NCBI RefSeq assembly: GCF_008017805.1
Contig: NZ_VRTT01000010.1
Span: forward strand, 59,529-123,528
From: Paenibacillus sp. N3.4
GTDB taxonomy: Bacteria > Bacillota > Bacilli > Paenibacillales > NBRC-103111
DNA length: 64,000 nt
Direction of reading: 5' to 3'
A program made the position numbers and the translations under genes. The notes below the pieces were generated by a model, which saw only the letters and a program-made list of their open reading frames with translations, had not been told where the DNA came from and searched no databases. The first letter of the stretch is position 1; the number at the start of each line of letters is the position of its first letter. Shown piece after piece: positions 8,238 through 17,758 of the stretch.

Positions 8238-8311
8238 CGTCCCAGGAGGGATTCGAACCCCCGACCGTACGCTTAGAAGGCGTATGCTCTATCCTGCTGA
8301 GCTACTGGGAC
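8238..8311 (-). tRNA. tRNA-Arg (anticodon TCT)
   Basis: On the minus strand the acceptor arms GTCCCAG (8311-8305) and CTGGGAC (8245-8239) pair perfectly. The D-arm has AGCTCAG, the anticodon stem ACGC/GCGT encloses CTTCTAA (anticodon TCT), and the T-arm is GGGGGTTCGAATCCCTC. The CCA end is not encoded. It reads AGA arginine codons. The tRNA stands alone between the cobalt region and the tig region. Confidence 0.96.
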
Positions 8312-8441
8312 ATAGACCTCTTCTTACCTTACGGATGCGATCCGTGTAGCGAAGCAAGAGTTATAGTATCATATCGTTTTAGGAGAAGTCAACCCTCTTG
8401 TGAATGTTTATTTTGCAATCCTTTCTCCAATCAAGTAAACT

Positions 8442-9386
8442 GTGACCAGCGGGACCAAGATTTTTGAGGTGATCACGATAACCGAAACAGTAAGTAATAA
8501 TTTAATTCTTTTTCCGAAAACCGAGCAATACTATGAGGGAGAGCTCACTCGCTTCTTACAAACCGAGCAGTATAGCGATGCTTTGCAGCTTCTAACCTTT
8601 CTACTGCAATTTCCGAATGTGGATACTCACAAAGCGGAGCAGTGGGAAGCTTTACTTCATTGGCTCCAGACTATGAATCCAGAGTCTATGTTCCCATCAT
8701 CTCCTTTAAGCGAAGAAGATCAAGAGGAAGAAGCGGATTTGCTTCGGCAGTATATTCAAGAGAAGACAGCTGACGATGGCGCATTTGTATTGAAACTTCT
8801 AACGATGCTGCGTGAGGGAAACTTAGAGCAGCAAGTCAATGCCCTTGAACAGCTCGCTTTTGTCGAACAAACAAAGGCTAGCCGCGAAGTGAAGGAATGG
8901 TTATGCGAAAAGCCCAGACATCCTCATCTTCAGTTCAAAGCGCTGCAGGCTTTAAAGCAAATGGGAGAGTTCGGCTTTATCGAATACCCTAAGAATGGGC
9001 AGATGATTGCTGTTGAGATTGAAGAAACGCCTCTATGCACGGAGGATTTCCCGGCGCCAATTCGTGATATGATTCGCAGGGTCGGGGATATTAGTGAAAT
9101 CAGTCAGCCGGATTTTGTTTATTTTGCTGAGCAGACTTGGCGGGAATTTCTGGCCTATGCCTATGGGACTTCGATCTACACCGATTTATTAAAAGCGGAA
9201 GATGGCGCAGTTGATGTATGGGCTTCAGCCTTGCATGCGGTCTTGCAAGAAAAACTGTTTGGGACAGTTAATCGTGAGGAATTGCTCGATACATACGGAA
9301 TTGTTGACTCTATGACCTTGCAATGGAAGCGGGCACAACTCGTTCTGCAAGCCTTCATCAAGCAATTTAACCCTGATCCGTCATAA
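8442..9386 (+). CDS. YsoA-like helical-repeat protein of unknown function
   Basis: About 300 residues, acidic and helix-rich, without signal peptide or membrane segment. Leu/Glu-rich repeats (DALQLLTFLLQF, QQVNALEQLAF, FKALQALKQMGEFG) suggest HEAT/TPR-like repeats. In Bacillus subtilis the gene just before tig is ysoA, a TPR-type protein of similar size; position and repeat character support homology, but I recognise no catalytic motif. The start is uncertain: the longest frame begins at GTG 8442 without a good ribosome-binding site, while a strong GAGGTGATC site at 8466-8474 is followed only by GTG 8469 (overlapping it) or ATA 8478. No terminator separates it from the tig promoter. Confidence 0.6.
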   Translation: MTSGTKIFEVITITETVSNNLILFPKTEQYYEGELTRFLQTEQYSDALQLLTFLLQFPNVDTHKAEQWEALLHWLQTMNPESMFPSSPLSEEDQEEEADLLRQYIQEKTADDGAFVLKLLTMLREGNLEQQVNALEQLAFVEQTKASREVKEWLCEKPRHPHLQFKALQALKQMGEFGFIEYPKNGQMIAVEIEETPLCTEDFPAPIRDMIRRVGDISEISQPDFVYFAEQTWREFLAYAYGTSIYTDLLKAEDGAVDVWASALHAVLQEKLFGTVNREELLDTYGIVDSMTLQWKRAQLVLQAFIKQFNPDPS

Positions 9387-9402
9387 GGTGTGAAAGCCTG
9401 CC

Positions 9403-9430
9403 TTGAAATGAAAATGTTATATGTTATAAT
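9403..9430 (+). promoter_or_regulatory. Sigma-A promoter of tig
   Basis: TTGAAA (9403-9408), 16-base spacer and a perfect TATAAT (9425-9430), about 65 bases before the trigger factor start. Confidence 0.7.
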
Positions 9431-9496
9431 AGAATGGTTATAATGAGCGTAACGTGAAAATATGTCATGGTACATTTTTGGAGGGGAAGGCATAAA

Positions 9497-10798
9497 ATGA
9501 AAGCAAGTTGGGAAAAAATAGAGAAGAACGTAGGCGTTCTTGAAGTGGAAGTTGGCGCAGAGCGCGTCGCAGATGCATTGGATAAAGCATTTAAGAAGGT
9601 ATCCGCGAAAGTGAATGTTCCAGGATTCCGTAAAGGGAAAGTGCCTCGTTCTATCTTCGAAGCTAAATTTGGCGTGGAAAGCTTGTATCAAGATGCTTTA
9701 GATATTATTTTACCAGAAGTGTACGTACAAGCTATTGAAGAGGCTGGTATTGAGCCTGTTGACCGCCCTGAAGTAGATGTTGAGCAATTCGGTAAAGGAC
9801 AAATCCTGAAATTCAAAGCAAAAGTAACCGTTAAGCCGGAAGTTGCGCTTGGCGAATACAAAGGCATTGAAGTTGAGGCAGTAAGTGCGACGGTAACAGA
9901 CGAAGAAGTAAGCGAAGAGCTTGCACGTCTGCAACAACGTCATGCAGAGCTAGTTGTTCTTGAAGAAGGACAAGCAGCTAATGGAGATGTTGTCATTCTT
10001 GATTTCGAAGGTTTCGTTGATGGCGAAGCATTCGAAGGCGGAAAAGCAGAGAAATACTCCCTTGAACTTGGATCCAACAGCTTTATCCCGGGCTTTGAAG
10101 AGCAGCTCGTAGGTCTTGCTAAAGGTGAAGAGAAGGAAGTTAACGTGAGCTTCCCTGAAAACTATCATTCCGAAGATCTGAAAGGCAAAGCGGCTGTGTT
10201 TAAAGTGCTTATTCACGACATTAAACGCAAAAACCTGCCAGAGCTTGATGATGAGTTCGCGAAAGATGTGAGTGAGTACGATACGCTTGAAGAGTACAAG
10301 GAAGAACTGAAAAAACGTCTGCAAGAACGTAAAGAAAAAGATTCAGAAGCTGCTCTGGAAACAGCTGTTGTTGAAAAGGCTGCAGCTAACGCTGAAGTTG
10401 AAATTCCAACGGCTATGGTAGAGGCTGAGTTGGATGTTATGGTGAAAGAATTCGAAAGACGTCTTCGTTCCCAAGGCATGACACTTGAAATCTACTTCCA
10501 ATTCTCCGGTCAAAACGAGAGCGTATTGAAAGAACAAATGAGAGAAGATGCTGAAAAGCGTGTTCGCAACAACCTTGTTCTTGAAGCTATCGCGGCAGCT
10601 GAGAAAATCGCAGTTTCCGATGAGGAAGTTGACGTAGAACTTGAGAAATATGCAGCATCGTACCAAAAATCAACTGCTGAACTTCGTGAACTGTTTGCTT
10701 CAAACGGCAGCCTAGAAGGTCTGAGCAATGATCTTGTTATCAGAAAAACCGTAGACTTCTTGCTTGAAAATAGCAAGCATGTTTCGGCAGCAGTATAA
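9497..10798 (+). CDS. tig: Trigger factor (ribosome-associated chaperone, peptidyl-prolyl isomerase)
   Basis: A 433-residue three-domain chaperone. The N-terminal ribosome-binding domain has the signature [10 protein letters not shown] near residues 42-51; an FKBP-type PPIase domain spans about 155-245 ([23 protein letters not shown]); the rest is the helical C-terminal chaperone domain. Start ATG 9497 follows GGAGGGGAAGG; a ten-codon upstream extension in the same frame lacks a good site. It binds nascent chains at the ribosome exit. It has its own promoter and a terminator after it, and precedes clpP and clpX as in other Bacillales. Confidence 0.97.
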   Translation: MKASWEKIEKNVGVLEVEVGAERVADALDKAFKKVSAKVNVPGFRKGKVPRSIFEAKFGVESLYQDALDIILPEVYVQAIEEAGIEPVDRPEVDVEQFGKGQILKFKAKVTVKPEVALGEYKGIEVEAVSATVTDEEVSEELARLQQRHAELVVLEEGQAANGDVVILDFEGFVDGEAFEGGKAEKYSLELGSNSFIPGFEEQLVGLAKGEEKEVNVSFPENYHSEDLKGKAAVFKVLIHDIKRKNLPELDDEFAKDVSEYDTLEEYKEELKKRLQERKEKDSEAALETAVVEKAAANAEVEIPTAMVEAELDVMVKEFERRLRSQGMTLEIYFQFSGQNESVLKEQMREDAEKRVRNNLVLEAIAAAEKIAVSDEEVDVELEKYAASYQKSTAELRELFASNGSLEGLSNDLVIRKTVDFLLENSKHVSAAV

Positions 10799-10812
10799 AT
10801 AAGGTAAGTTAG

Positions 10813-10844
10813 GGCACGTACGTAAGCAACGTGCCTTTCTTTTA
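10813..10844 (+). terminator. Terminator after tig
   Basis: GGCACGT and ACGTGCC arms around an ACGTAAGCA loop, followed by TTTCTTTT. Confidence 0.85.
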
Positions 10845-10998
10845 CCCTATTTTACCCCCAAACTGCTAGTAGACCCGAAGAAACACCCCCTTACATAGCA
10901 GCTCCCTGAAAAAATGACTTTGCTTATGAAACGTGTTAAACTGTTACTGAATCCCAATTTGGGTGAACATGGCTATTGCCGTAAAAGGAGTTGGTACA

Positions 10999-11588
10999 AT
11001 GAGTCTTATTCCTATGGTTGTTGAACAGGAGGCTCGTGGGGAACGTTCTTACGATATTTACTCGCGTCTTCTTAAGGACCGCATCATCTTCATCGGGAGC
11101 GCTATTGATGACGATGTGGCTAATTTGGTCATTGCCCAGCTGCTCTTTTTATCCGCTCAGGACCCTGAGAAGGATATCCACTTATATATCAATTCCCCTG
11201 GTGGATCTGTAACAGCTGGTATGGGTATCTTTGATACCATGCAATTTATTAAGCCGGATGTTTCTACGATTTGTGTAGGGATGGCTGCAAGTATGGGTTC
11301 TTTGCTGTTAACAGCTGGAGCCAAAGGTAAGCGATACGCGCTGCCGAATGCCGAAGTTATGATTCACCAACCGCTCGGCGGTGTTAGAGGTCAAGCGACC
11401 GATATCAAATCCATGCCGATTGGATTATCAAAACGAAACAAAAACTCAACCAGATCTACGTGGACCGTACGGGACAGCCGCTTGAAAAGATCGAAAGAGA
11501 CACCGACCGGGATAACTTTATGAGCGCTGATGAAGCGAAAGCATACGGGTTAATCGACGAGGTTATCACTCGAAACGACTTGAAATAA
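10999..11588 (+). pseudogene. clpP: ATP-dependent Clp protease proteolytic subunit ClpP, frameshifted as read
   Basis: Start ATG 10999 follows AAAGGAG. The first 137 residues are a normal ClpP with catalytic Ser98 (GMAASMG) and His123 (IHQPLGG). After GATATCAAA (about 11401-11409) the frame shifts: adding one A restores the expected ATDIKIHADWI and a normal ending through catalytic Asp172 (DTDRDNF) to TAA 11588, total 196 residues. As written, the frame instead ends at 11523 with 49 unrelated residues and no catalytic Asp. The frame downstream is otherwise perfectly conserved, so this is either a very recent mutation or a one-base sequence error in an A-run. ClpP pairs with ClpX, encoded next. 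Confidence 0.9.
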
Positions 11589-11600
11589 AGGAGTGATCCC

Positions 11601-12869
11601 ATGTTTAAATTTAACGATGAAAAAGGCCAACTCAAATGTTCCTTTTGTGGAAAATCCCAGGATCAAGTTCGCAAACTTGTTGCCGGACCGGGAGTTTACA
11701 TTTGTGATGAATGTATAGAGCTTTGCACGGAAATTGTAGAAGAAGAACTAGGTCATGAAGAAGAGCTGGATCTGAAAGATGTTCCGAAACCAAAAGAAAT
11801 CAACAACATTTTGGATCAGTATGTCATCGGACAGGATCAAGCAAAGAAATCACTGGCTGTAGCTGTATATAATCACTACAAACGCATTAATTCGCAAAAC
11901 AAGCTGGAGGATGTTGAACTTCAAAAGAGTAACATCGTTCTTCTTGGACCAACAGGCAGCGGTAAAACACTGCTTGCTCAAACGCTTGCCAAAATTCTGA
12001 ACGTACCTTTCGCCATTGCAGATGCGACTTCTTTGACAGAAGCGGGCTATGTAGGTGAAGATGTTGAGAACATTTTGCTTAAACTGATCCAAGCAGCTGA
12101 TTACGATGTAGAGAAAGCCGAACGCGGCATTATTTATATCGATGAAATCGATAAAGTGGCACGTAAATCGGAAAACCCATCCATTACAAGAGATGTTTCC
12201 GGTGAAGGTGTACAGCAAGCTTTGCTGAAAATTCTTGAAGGTACCGTTGCATCTGTTCCTCCTCAGGGCGGACGCAAGCATCCACATCAAGAATTCATTC
12301 AGATTGACACAACGAACATTCTGTTTATTTGCGGAGGAGCTTTCGATGGCCTGGAGCAAATTATTAAACGCAGAATCGGTAAAAAAGTCATTGGTTTCAG
12401 TACGGATGGCATGAAAGTCGATTTGAAACCAGGCGAGTACTTATCCATGGTACTTCCGGAAGATTTGCTGAAATTCGGATTAATTCCGGAATTCGTAGGT
12501 CGGTTACCGGTTATTTCTACACTCGAGCCGTTGGATGAGCCTGCACTTGTTCGCATTCTTTCCGAACCTAAGAATGCGCTTGTGAAGCAATATCAGAAAA
12601 TGCTTGAGATGGATAACGTTACGCTTGAATTCGATGCAGAGGCGCTGGATGCCATTGCCAAAGAAGCGATCAAACGGAATACTGGCGCACGTGGTCTTCG
12701 AGCCATCATCGAGAGCATTATGCTTGATGTTATGTTCGAGGTCCCTTCCAGAACAGACGTCTCCACTTGTGTCGTAACGAAGGAAACGATCCAAAACAAG
12801 ATTAATCCTGTTCTGACGACCAAAGAGGGTGCTCAGGCGACTGGCAAGAAGAAAGAAGAAAGTGCGTAA
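11601..12869 (+). CDS. clpX: ClpX, ATP-dependent unfoldase subunit of ClpXP
   Basis: A 422-residue AAA+ unfoldase. Zinc-binding cysteines Cys13, Cys16, Cys35 and Cys38 lie at the N terminus. Walker A is GPTGSGKT (about residues 115-122), the substrate-gripping pore loop is GYVG, and Walker B is YIDEID. The helper box [10 protein letters not shown] and sensor-2 GARGLR are present. ATG 11601 follows AAAGGAG, 12 bases after the clpP stop, so clpP and clpX probably form one transcript. It unfolds tagged proteins and feeds them to ClpP. Confidence 0.97.
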   Translation: MFKFNDEKGQLKCSFCGKSQDQVRKLVAGPGVYICDECIELCTEIVEEELGHEEELDLKDVPKPKEINNILDQYVIGQDQAKKSLAVAVYNHYKRINSQNKLEDVELQKSNIVLLGPTGSGKTLLAQTLAKILNVPFAIADATSLTEAGYVGEDVENILLKLIQAADYDVEKAERGIIYIDEIDKVARKSENPSITRDVSGEGVQQALLKILEGTVASVPPQGGRKHPHQEFIQIDTTNILFICGGAFDGLEQIIKRRIGKKVIGFSTDGMKVDLKPGEYLSMVLPEDLLKFGLIPEFVGRLPVISTLEPLDEPALVRILSEPKNALVKQYQKMLEMDNVTLEFDAEALDAIAKEAIKRNTGARGLRAIIESIMLDVMFEVPSRTDVSTCVVTKETIQNKINPVLTTKEGAQATGKKKEESA

Positions 12870-12966
12870 CCCATAATTTGATAAGAAAACACGCAGCCTC
12901 CAATCCAGTTTCCTGCAAAGGGAATTGGAGCGGAGGATGTTTGGTGTCATGGGGAGAGAAACCAAT

Positions 12967-14064
12967 ATGTTCCATAGAAAAGATACGAGACCTGTTCGCG
13001 TCGGAGATTTAACGATTGGCGGCAGCAATGAAGTCATTATGCAAAGCATGTGTACGACGAAAACAGCTGACGTGAAGGCAACGGTTGCCGAAATTCTGCG
13101 CTTGGAAGAAGCGGGATGCCAGATTGTCCGCGTAACCGTAAACAATAAAGAGGCTGCGGAAGCAATTAAAGAAATCAAGAAACAGATTCATATCCCGCTT
13201 GTTGCAGATATTCATTTTGACCATCGTTTAGCCTTGGCTGCGATTGAGAACGGTATTGATAAGGTTCGTATCAATCCAGGTAATATTGGCCGCCGTGAGA
13301 AAGTAGAGGCAGTCGTCAAAGCTTGCAAGGAACGCGGCATCCCGATACGGATTGGCGTTAACGCAGGCTCGCTGGAGAACCATCTTCTGGAGAAGTACGG
13401 CTACCCAACCCCCGAGGCGATGGTAGAAAGTGCCTTATTCCATATTAACATCCTGGAAGAGCTTGATTTCCACGATATCATCGTGTCGTTGAAAGCATCC
13501 GATGTTCCGATGGCGATAGCTGCTTATTCCCAAGCAGCCAAAGCGTTCAACTATCCACTTCATCTCGGTATTACAGAGGCTGGAACGCTGTTTACAGGCG
13601 CTGTGAAGAGTGCTGCAGGAATTGGTACGCTGTTAAACATGGGAATTGGCAATACCCTGCGTATTTCGCTTAGTGCGGACCCAGTAGAGGAGATTAAAGT
13701 TGCTCGTGAGCTGCTCAAAACGTTTGGACTTATTACGAATGCAGCTACTTTAGTATCTTGCCCGACTTGCGGCCGTCTGGATATCGACTTGTTTTCGATT
13801 GCCAATGAGGTTGAGGAGTACATTGCCAAAATTAAAGTGCCTATTAAGGTATCTGTCTTAGGTTGTGCCGTAAATGGCCCTGGTGAAGCTCGTGAAGCCG
13901 ATATCGGCATCGCAGGCGCCCGCGGCGAAGGCATGCTGTTCCGCTACGGAGAAATGATTCGTAAAGTGCCGGAAGCTGAACTACTGGCAGAATTAAAGAA
14001 AGAAATTGATATTATTGTAGATTCTTATGAGAAGACAGGCGTTATTCCTGGTCGTAAGCACTAA
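12967..14064 (+). CDS. ispG: 4-hydroxy-3-methylbut-2-en-1-yl diphosphate synthase IspG (flavodoxin/ferredoxin-dependent)
   Basis: About 365 residues; a [4Fe-4S] enzyme of the MEP isoprenoid pathway. The TIM-barrel start ([13 protein letters not shown]) and cluster cysteines in SCPTCGR and [11 protein letters not shown] are clear. I choose ATG 12967 because [10 protein letters not shown] matches the usual N terminus and GGGGAGAG precedes it; the frame is open further left to 12925. An inverted repeat (CTCCAAT…ATTGGAG) without a T-run lies between clpX and this gene. Confidence 0.95.
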   Translation: MFHRKDTRPVRVGDLTIGGSNEVIMQSMCTTKTADVKATVAEILRLEEAGCQIVRVTVNNKEAAEAIKEIKKQIHIPLVADIHFDHRLALAAIENGIDKVRINPGNIGRREKVEAVVKACKERGIPIRIGVNAGSLENHLLEKYGYPTPEAMVESALFHINILEELDFHDIIVSLKASDVPMAIAAYSQAAKAFNYPLHLGITEAGTLFTGAVKSAAGIGTLLNMGIGNTLRISLSADPVEEIKVARELLKTFGLITNAATLVSCPTCGRLDIDLFSIANEVEEYIAKIKVPIKVSVLGCAVNGPGEAREADIGIAGARGEGMLFRYGEMIRKVPEAELLAELKKEIDIIVDSYEKTGVIPGRKH

Positions 14065-14079
14065 AATACTTCATGTGAA

Positions 14080-14124
14080 AAGTCGTTAAATGCGCCTCTA
14101 TAGGTGCCTTTAACGGCTTTTTTG
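14080..14124 (+). terminator. Terminator after ispG
   Basis: AAAGTCGTTAAA pairs with TTTAACGGCTTT, with an inner GCGCCT/AGGTGC stem, then a T-run. Confidence 0.85.
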
Positions 14125-14226
14125 TATATTTGGAGCGTGAGCGAAGCATAATGAATGAATCTGGAAAGCTTACACAGATGACGTAAGTTTTTCTAACGAC
14201 AGATTATGCTGATAAGGAGAATGATC

Positions 14227-15045
14227 ATGAGTTTACCTTACAAAGGTACGGCTTTACGACGCGGTGCCATTCCGATCATTATCGGAACCCTATTGCTTTT
14301 GATGCCTTTGCATACAGGAGCTTCTGATGAACCTACGCCTGGTGATCCATTAACGGAGGCTCCGCGCAAACAGGTAGCCATTGTCATTGATGACTTTGGC
14401 AACAATATGGAAGGAACGACAGAAATGATGACTCTTCCAATCCCACTGACCGTTGCTGTGATGCCCTTCTTACCCTCTACGAAGCAAGATGCGACCTTAG
14501 CTCATGAGAAGGGACACGAGGTCATTTTGCACCTTCCTATGGAGCCTGTGCGCGGTAAAAAGAGTTGGCTGGGTCCGGGGGCGATAACTACGGACTTATC
14601 CGATGATGAAATTCATAAACGCATTGTTGCGGCTATCGATGATATTCCTTATGTGATTGGGATCAATAATCATATGGGGTCCAAAGCTACAGCAGATGAA
14701 AGAGTCATGCAGATACTTGTATCCATTTGCAAAGAAAGAAATTTGATTTTATTGGATAGTCGAACAACGCCTAAGAGTTTAATTGGGAAGATTTCGATGG
14801 AAAAAGGAGTTCCTTACACAGAAAATCAGCTGTTTTTTGATGATCTCTATACGTACAGTCATATTAGCAAGCAAATGGCCAGATTTAAGAAGCTACTTCA
14901 TGAAAGAAATTCAATGGTCGCGATTGGTCATGTAGGTCCTCCTGGAAAAAAAACATTTCAAGTTATCAAAGAAGCTATTCCATCGATTCAGCAGGAAGCA
15001 GACTTTGTGACCATTTCCAAGATGGTGAAGCGTTCTGTCAAGTAG
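14227..15045 (+). CDS. Divergent polysaccharide deacetylase family protein (YibQ-like)
   Basis: About 272 residues with a signal-anchor or signal peptide (hydrophobic residues 14-30). The domain shows VIDDFGNN, MPFLPST, ILHLPMEP and INNHMGS, as in the divergent polysaccharide deacetylase family. It is probably secreted and may act on envelope polysaccharide; the substrate is unknown. ATG 14227 is seven bases after AAGGAG, preferred over upstream in-frame ATGs at 14206 and 14221. Its 3-prime end overlaps the end of the convergent amidase gene by eight bases, so there is no room for a terminator between them. Confidence 0.85.
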   Translation: MSLPYKGTALRRGAIPIIIGTLLLLMPLHTGASDEPTPGDPLTEAPRKQVAIVIDDFGNNMEGTTEMMTLPIPLTVAVMPFLPSTKQDATLAHEKGHEVILHLPMEPVRGKKSWLGPGAITTDLSDDEIHKRIVAAIDDIPYVIGINNHMGSKATADERVMQILVSICKERNLILLDSRTTPKSLIGKISMEKGVPYTENQLFFDDLYTYSHISKQMARFKKLLHERNSMVAIGHVGPPGKKTFQVIKEAIPSIQQEADFVTISKMVKRSVK

Positions 15046-15715
15046 GATGAATCATAGCAAAATATTGTTCTATGGCTTGGGCAATAGCTTCAGCTAGATG
15101 CATTTGATGATGAGCATCATTCAGCAATTTACGGTCGGCTTTATTTGAAATAAACCCCATTTCCACGATGACGGAAGGGCATCTTGTATGCTTAAGTACG
15201 TAATACTTTTTGCCTAGAACCGGCAATTCCTCGGTACCGTACAAACGATTTAATGATTGCTGCAAAAGATTAGCCAACAAAATACTGTCGGATTGGTTTT
15301 GATAAATAACAAGCGGTCCCCTCCGGTCTGGTTTACCCGACCAGTTAATATGCAGGCTTAGCATCATTTTTGGCTTAATCAGGTTGGCGATCCCTGAGCG
15401 TTGAGCCAAATCCTTGCGATGTCTACTTCCGGAGGACCACGTGTTATCTTCGCTTAACGCGTAATCTGTGTTCCGATTGATGATCACGCGATAGCCCTTC
15501 TTTTTGAGGAGTTTATACGTTTTTTTGGAGATGGCTAAATTCATATCTTTTTCTTGATAATTTCCGTATAACGCACCGCTGTCTATGCCCCCGTGTCCTA
15601 CATCAATAAGGATATCGGCATTCGGCAGCAAGGGATCGCTTGTATAGGCGTGTGCATCTGAACTTGCCATCCACAGGCAAATCGAGAGTAGAAGAGTAGC
15701 CAAGCTGATCTTCAC
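15038..15715 (-). CDS. N-acetylmuramoyl-L-alanine amidase (Amidase_3, CwlD-like)
   Basis: 225 residues with an N-terminal signal peptide ending near DAHA. Zinc ligands and catalytic residues are visible: DVGHGG (His), QEKDMN (Glu), SLHIN (His) and VEMGFIS (catalytic Glu). The single-domain architecture and size match CwlD, the amidase that works in spore-cortex muramic-lactam formation, but a vegetative role cannot be excluded. Start is GTG 15715 behind AAAGGATG. Convergent with the deacetylase gene, which is interesting because CwlD acts with a deacetylase (PdaA); the neighbour here belongs to a different deacetylase family. Confidence 0.87.
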   Translation of the reverse strand: MKISLATLLLSICLWMASSDAHAYTSDPLLPNADILIDVGHGGIDSGALYGNYQEKDMNLAISKKTYKLLKKKGYRVIINRNTDYALSEDNTWSSGSRHRKDLAQRSGIANLIKPKMMLSLHINWSGKPDRRGPLVIYQNQSDSILLANLLQQSLNRLYGTEELPVLGKKYYVLKHTRCPSVIVEMGFISNKADRKLLNDAHHQMHLAEAIAQAIEQYFAMIHPT

Positions 15716-15890
15716 AACGTCACATCCTTTTGTTATATCTGCTCTTATCCTTCTTCCGGGAGGTTGGTCTCATACGTGCTGCAAAAGTTTGCACAGATTG
15801 GATTAACCTTCTTTTACACGGGAATAATGGTTGTTATGACAAAGGCAAGAATAAATAACGATATTTATGATGATTTAGGAGGTATGAAAG

Positions 15891-17609
15891 ATGAGTTTAA
15901 GTATTATTCTTATGGTAATTCAAGTTTTTTTCGCCGTTGTAATTGGTTTGTATTTCTGGAATTTACTGCGTAATCAACAGACGAATCGTTCTGCTGTCGA
16001 TAGAGAATCCAGAAAAGAATTGGAGAAACTTAGAAAGTTAAGATCGATTTCGCTAACGAAACCGCTGTCAGAGAAAACGAGACCCTCATCGATGCAGGAT
16101 ATCGTAGGGCAAGTGGAAGGACTCAAAGCGCTTAAAGCAGCATTATGCGGTCCCAACCCTCAGCATGTGATTATTTATGGTCCTCCTGGCGTTGGGAAAA
16201 CAGCAGCGGCACGTGTAGTTTTGGAAGAAGCTAAGAAAAATCAAGAGTCTCCGTTTCGTCCTGACTCCAAATTTACGGAGATTGATGCCACTACGGCGCG
16301 ATTTGATGAAAGAGGCATTGCTGACCCTCTAATTGGGTCTGTTCATGATCCGATTTATCAAGGTGCAGGCGCAATGGGCGTAGCCGGAATACCTCAGCCT
16401 AAGCCGGGAGCTGTGACGAAAGCGCATGGCGGTATCTTATTTATTGATGAAATCGGTGAATTACACCCTACCCAAATGAACAAATTACTAAAGGTGTTGG
16501 AGGATCGTAAAGTGTTCTTGGAAAGTGCGTACTACAGTTCAGAAGATACGAACATTCCGGGTTATATCCATGATATTTTTCAAAATGGCTTACCTGCCGA
16601 TTTTCGTTTAGTAGGAGCTACTACACGAACACCGAGCGAAATACCTCCTGCTATTCGTTCCCGTTGTTTAGAAATTTATTTCCGACCTTTATTACCTGGC
16701 GAGGTAGGCGAAATCGCTGAGAAAGCGATGAAGAAGATCGGCTTTAAAGAAAGCCCAGCTGCTGTAAATGTGGTAACGAAATATGCGACAAATGGCAGAG
16801 AAGCCGTGAATGTGATTCAACTTGCCGCGGGCATCGCTTTAACCGATAAACGGGAAGACATTACGGCAGCAGATATAGAATGGGTCGTGAATTCTTCGCA
16901 AATTCCTCCCAGACCAGAACGTAAAATACCAGCGCATCCACAGATTGGTTTCGTTAACGGATTAGCGGTTTATGGACCTAATTTGGGCACACTACTTGAA
17001 ATTGAAGTAACAGCGATACCGGTTGCTGCTGCAGGCACTGGCAAGTTTAATATTACAGGTGTAGTGGATGAGGAAGAAATGGGCGGAGGCTCCCGAACGA
17101 TTCGTAGAAAAAGTATGGCGCGGGGGTCAGTCGAAAATGTTTTAACCGTTCTACGCAAGCTTGGTTTTCACACTTCCGACTATGATCTGCATATTAATTT
17201 TCCTGGCGGCGTGCCGATAGATGGGCCTTCTGCAGGTATTTCAATGGCTACCGCCATAGCCTCAGCGCTGCATAAAATACCCGTAGACAACAAATTGGCG
17301 ATGACTGGCGAAATGAGTATTCATGGTAAGGTAAAACCGGTAGGAGGTGTAGTGGCTAAAGTAGAGGCTGCTTTCCAAGCAGGCGCAACGAGAGTCATTA
17401 TTCCCAAGGAGAACTGGCAAGAGATGTTCGCTGATTTACCGGGGGTGGAGGTGCTGGCCGCTGATTCCATCGAGGAAGTGCTGAGTGTTGCGCTGGGGAT
17501 CGAGCTTCAGGACAATGTCATACCCTTGCCATTCGTTTCAGAAAGAGCGATTTCAACTTCATCCTTACCCATTCTTCATGCCAATTCCCAGCATAGCATT
17601 GATTCTTAA
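15891..17609 (+). CDS. lonB: LonB, membrane-anchored ATP-dependent Lon-type protease
   Basis: 572 residues. An N-terminal transmembrane segment (about residues 5-25) is followed by an AAA+ domain (Walker A GPPGVGKT, Walker B ILFIDEIG) and a C-terminal Lon protease domain with the serine motif DGPSAG and a downstream lysine region (GGVVAKVEAA). In Bacillus LonB is expressed in the forespore. ATG 15891 follows TTAGGAGG. It sits directly before lonA, as in B. subtilis. Confidence 0.95.
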   Translation: MSLSIILMVIQVFFAVVIGLYFWNLLRNQQTNRSAVDRESRKELEKLRKLRSISLTKPLSEKTRPSSMQDIVGQVEGLKALKAALCGPNPQHVIIYGPPGVGKTAAARVVLEEAKKNQESPFRPDSKFTEIDATTARFDERGIADPLIGSVHDPIYQGAGAMGVAGIPQPKPGAVTKAHGGILFIDEIGELHPTQMNKLLKVLEDRKVFLESAYYSSEDTNIPGYIHDIFQNGLPADFRLVGATTRTPSEIPPAIRSRCLEIYFRPLLPGEVGEIAEKAMKKIGFKESPAAVNVVTKYATNGREAVNVIQLAAGIALTDKREDITAADIEWVVNSSQIPPRPERKIPAHPQIGFVNGLAVYGPNLGTLLEIEVTAIPVAAAGTGKFNITGVVDEEEMGGGSRTIRRKSMARGSVENVLTVLRKLGFHTSDYDLHINFPGGVPIDGPSAGISMATAIASALHKIPVDNKLAMTGEMSIHGKVKPVGGVVAKVEAAFQAGATRVIIPKENWQEMFADLPGVEVLAADSIEEVLSVALGIELQDNVIPLPFVSERAISTSSLPILHANSQHSIDS

Positions 17610-17710
17610 TTCCTTGCTGTGAACGCCTGACAAACCGCGTCAGTATGCCAATTGGTGTTTTGTTTGCAGTTTTGATAAAATGTAAAGGGCAACTAGGGAT
17701 ACAATAATGA

Positions 17711-17747
17711 GAGACTTTGATCTCCGATCAAAGATCCGTATATATGG
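17711..17747 (+). promoter_or_regulatory. Hairpin element in the lonA leader, shared with hemE
   Basis: CTTTGATC (17715-17722) pairs perfectly with GATCAAAG (17726-17733); ATCC, one base and TATATATGG follow. The same layout with a covarying stem occurs before hemE at 29795-29830. It ends 11 bases before the lonA start and abuts its ribosome-binding site. Confidence 0.5.
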
Positions 17748-17758
17748 AGGTGCAGAGG

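Noticed and set aside
11400..11525. Programmed frameshifting in clpP
   Set aside because: No known case in this family, no slippery heptamer with a downstream structure was evident, and one added A restores the normal gene; error or mutation is simpler.
12504..13178. 224-codon open frame antisense to clpX and ispG
   Set aside because: It is opposite two strongly conserved genes, has no ribosome-binding site and its composition is that of a shadow frame.
15764..15973. 69-codon frame before lonB
   Set aside because: It overlaps the lonB start in another frame, and the lonB ribosome-binding site and N-terminal helix are convincing.
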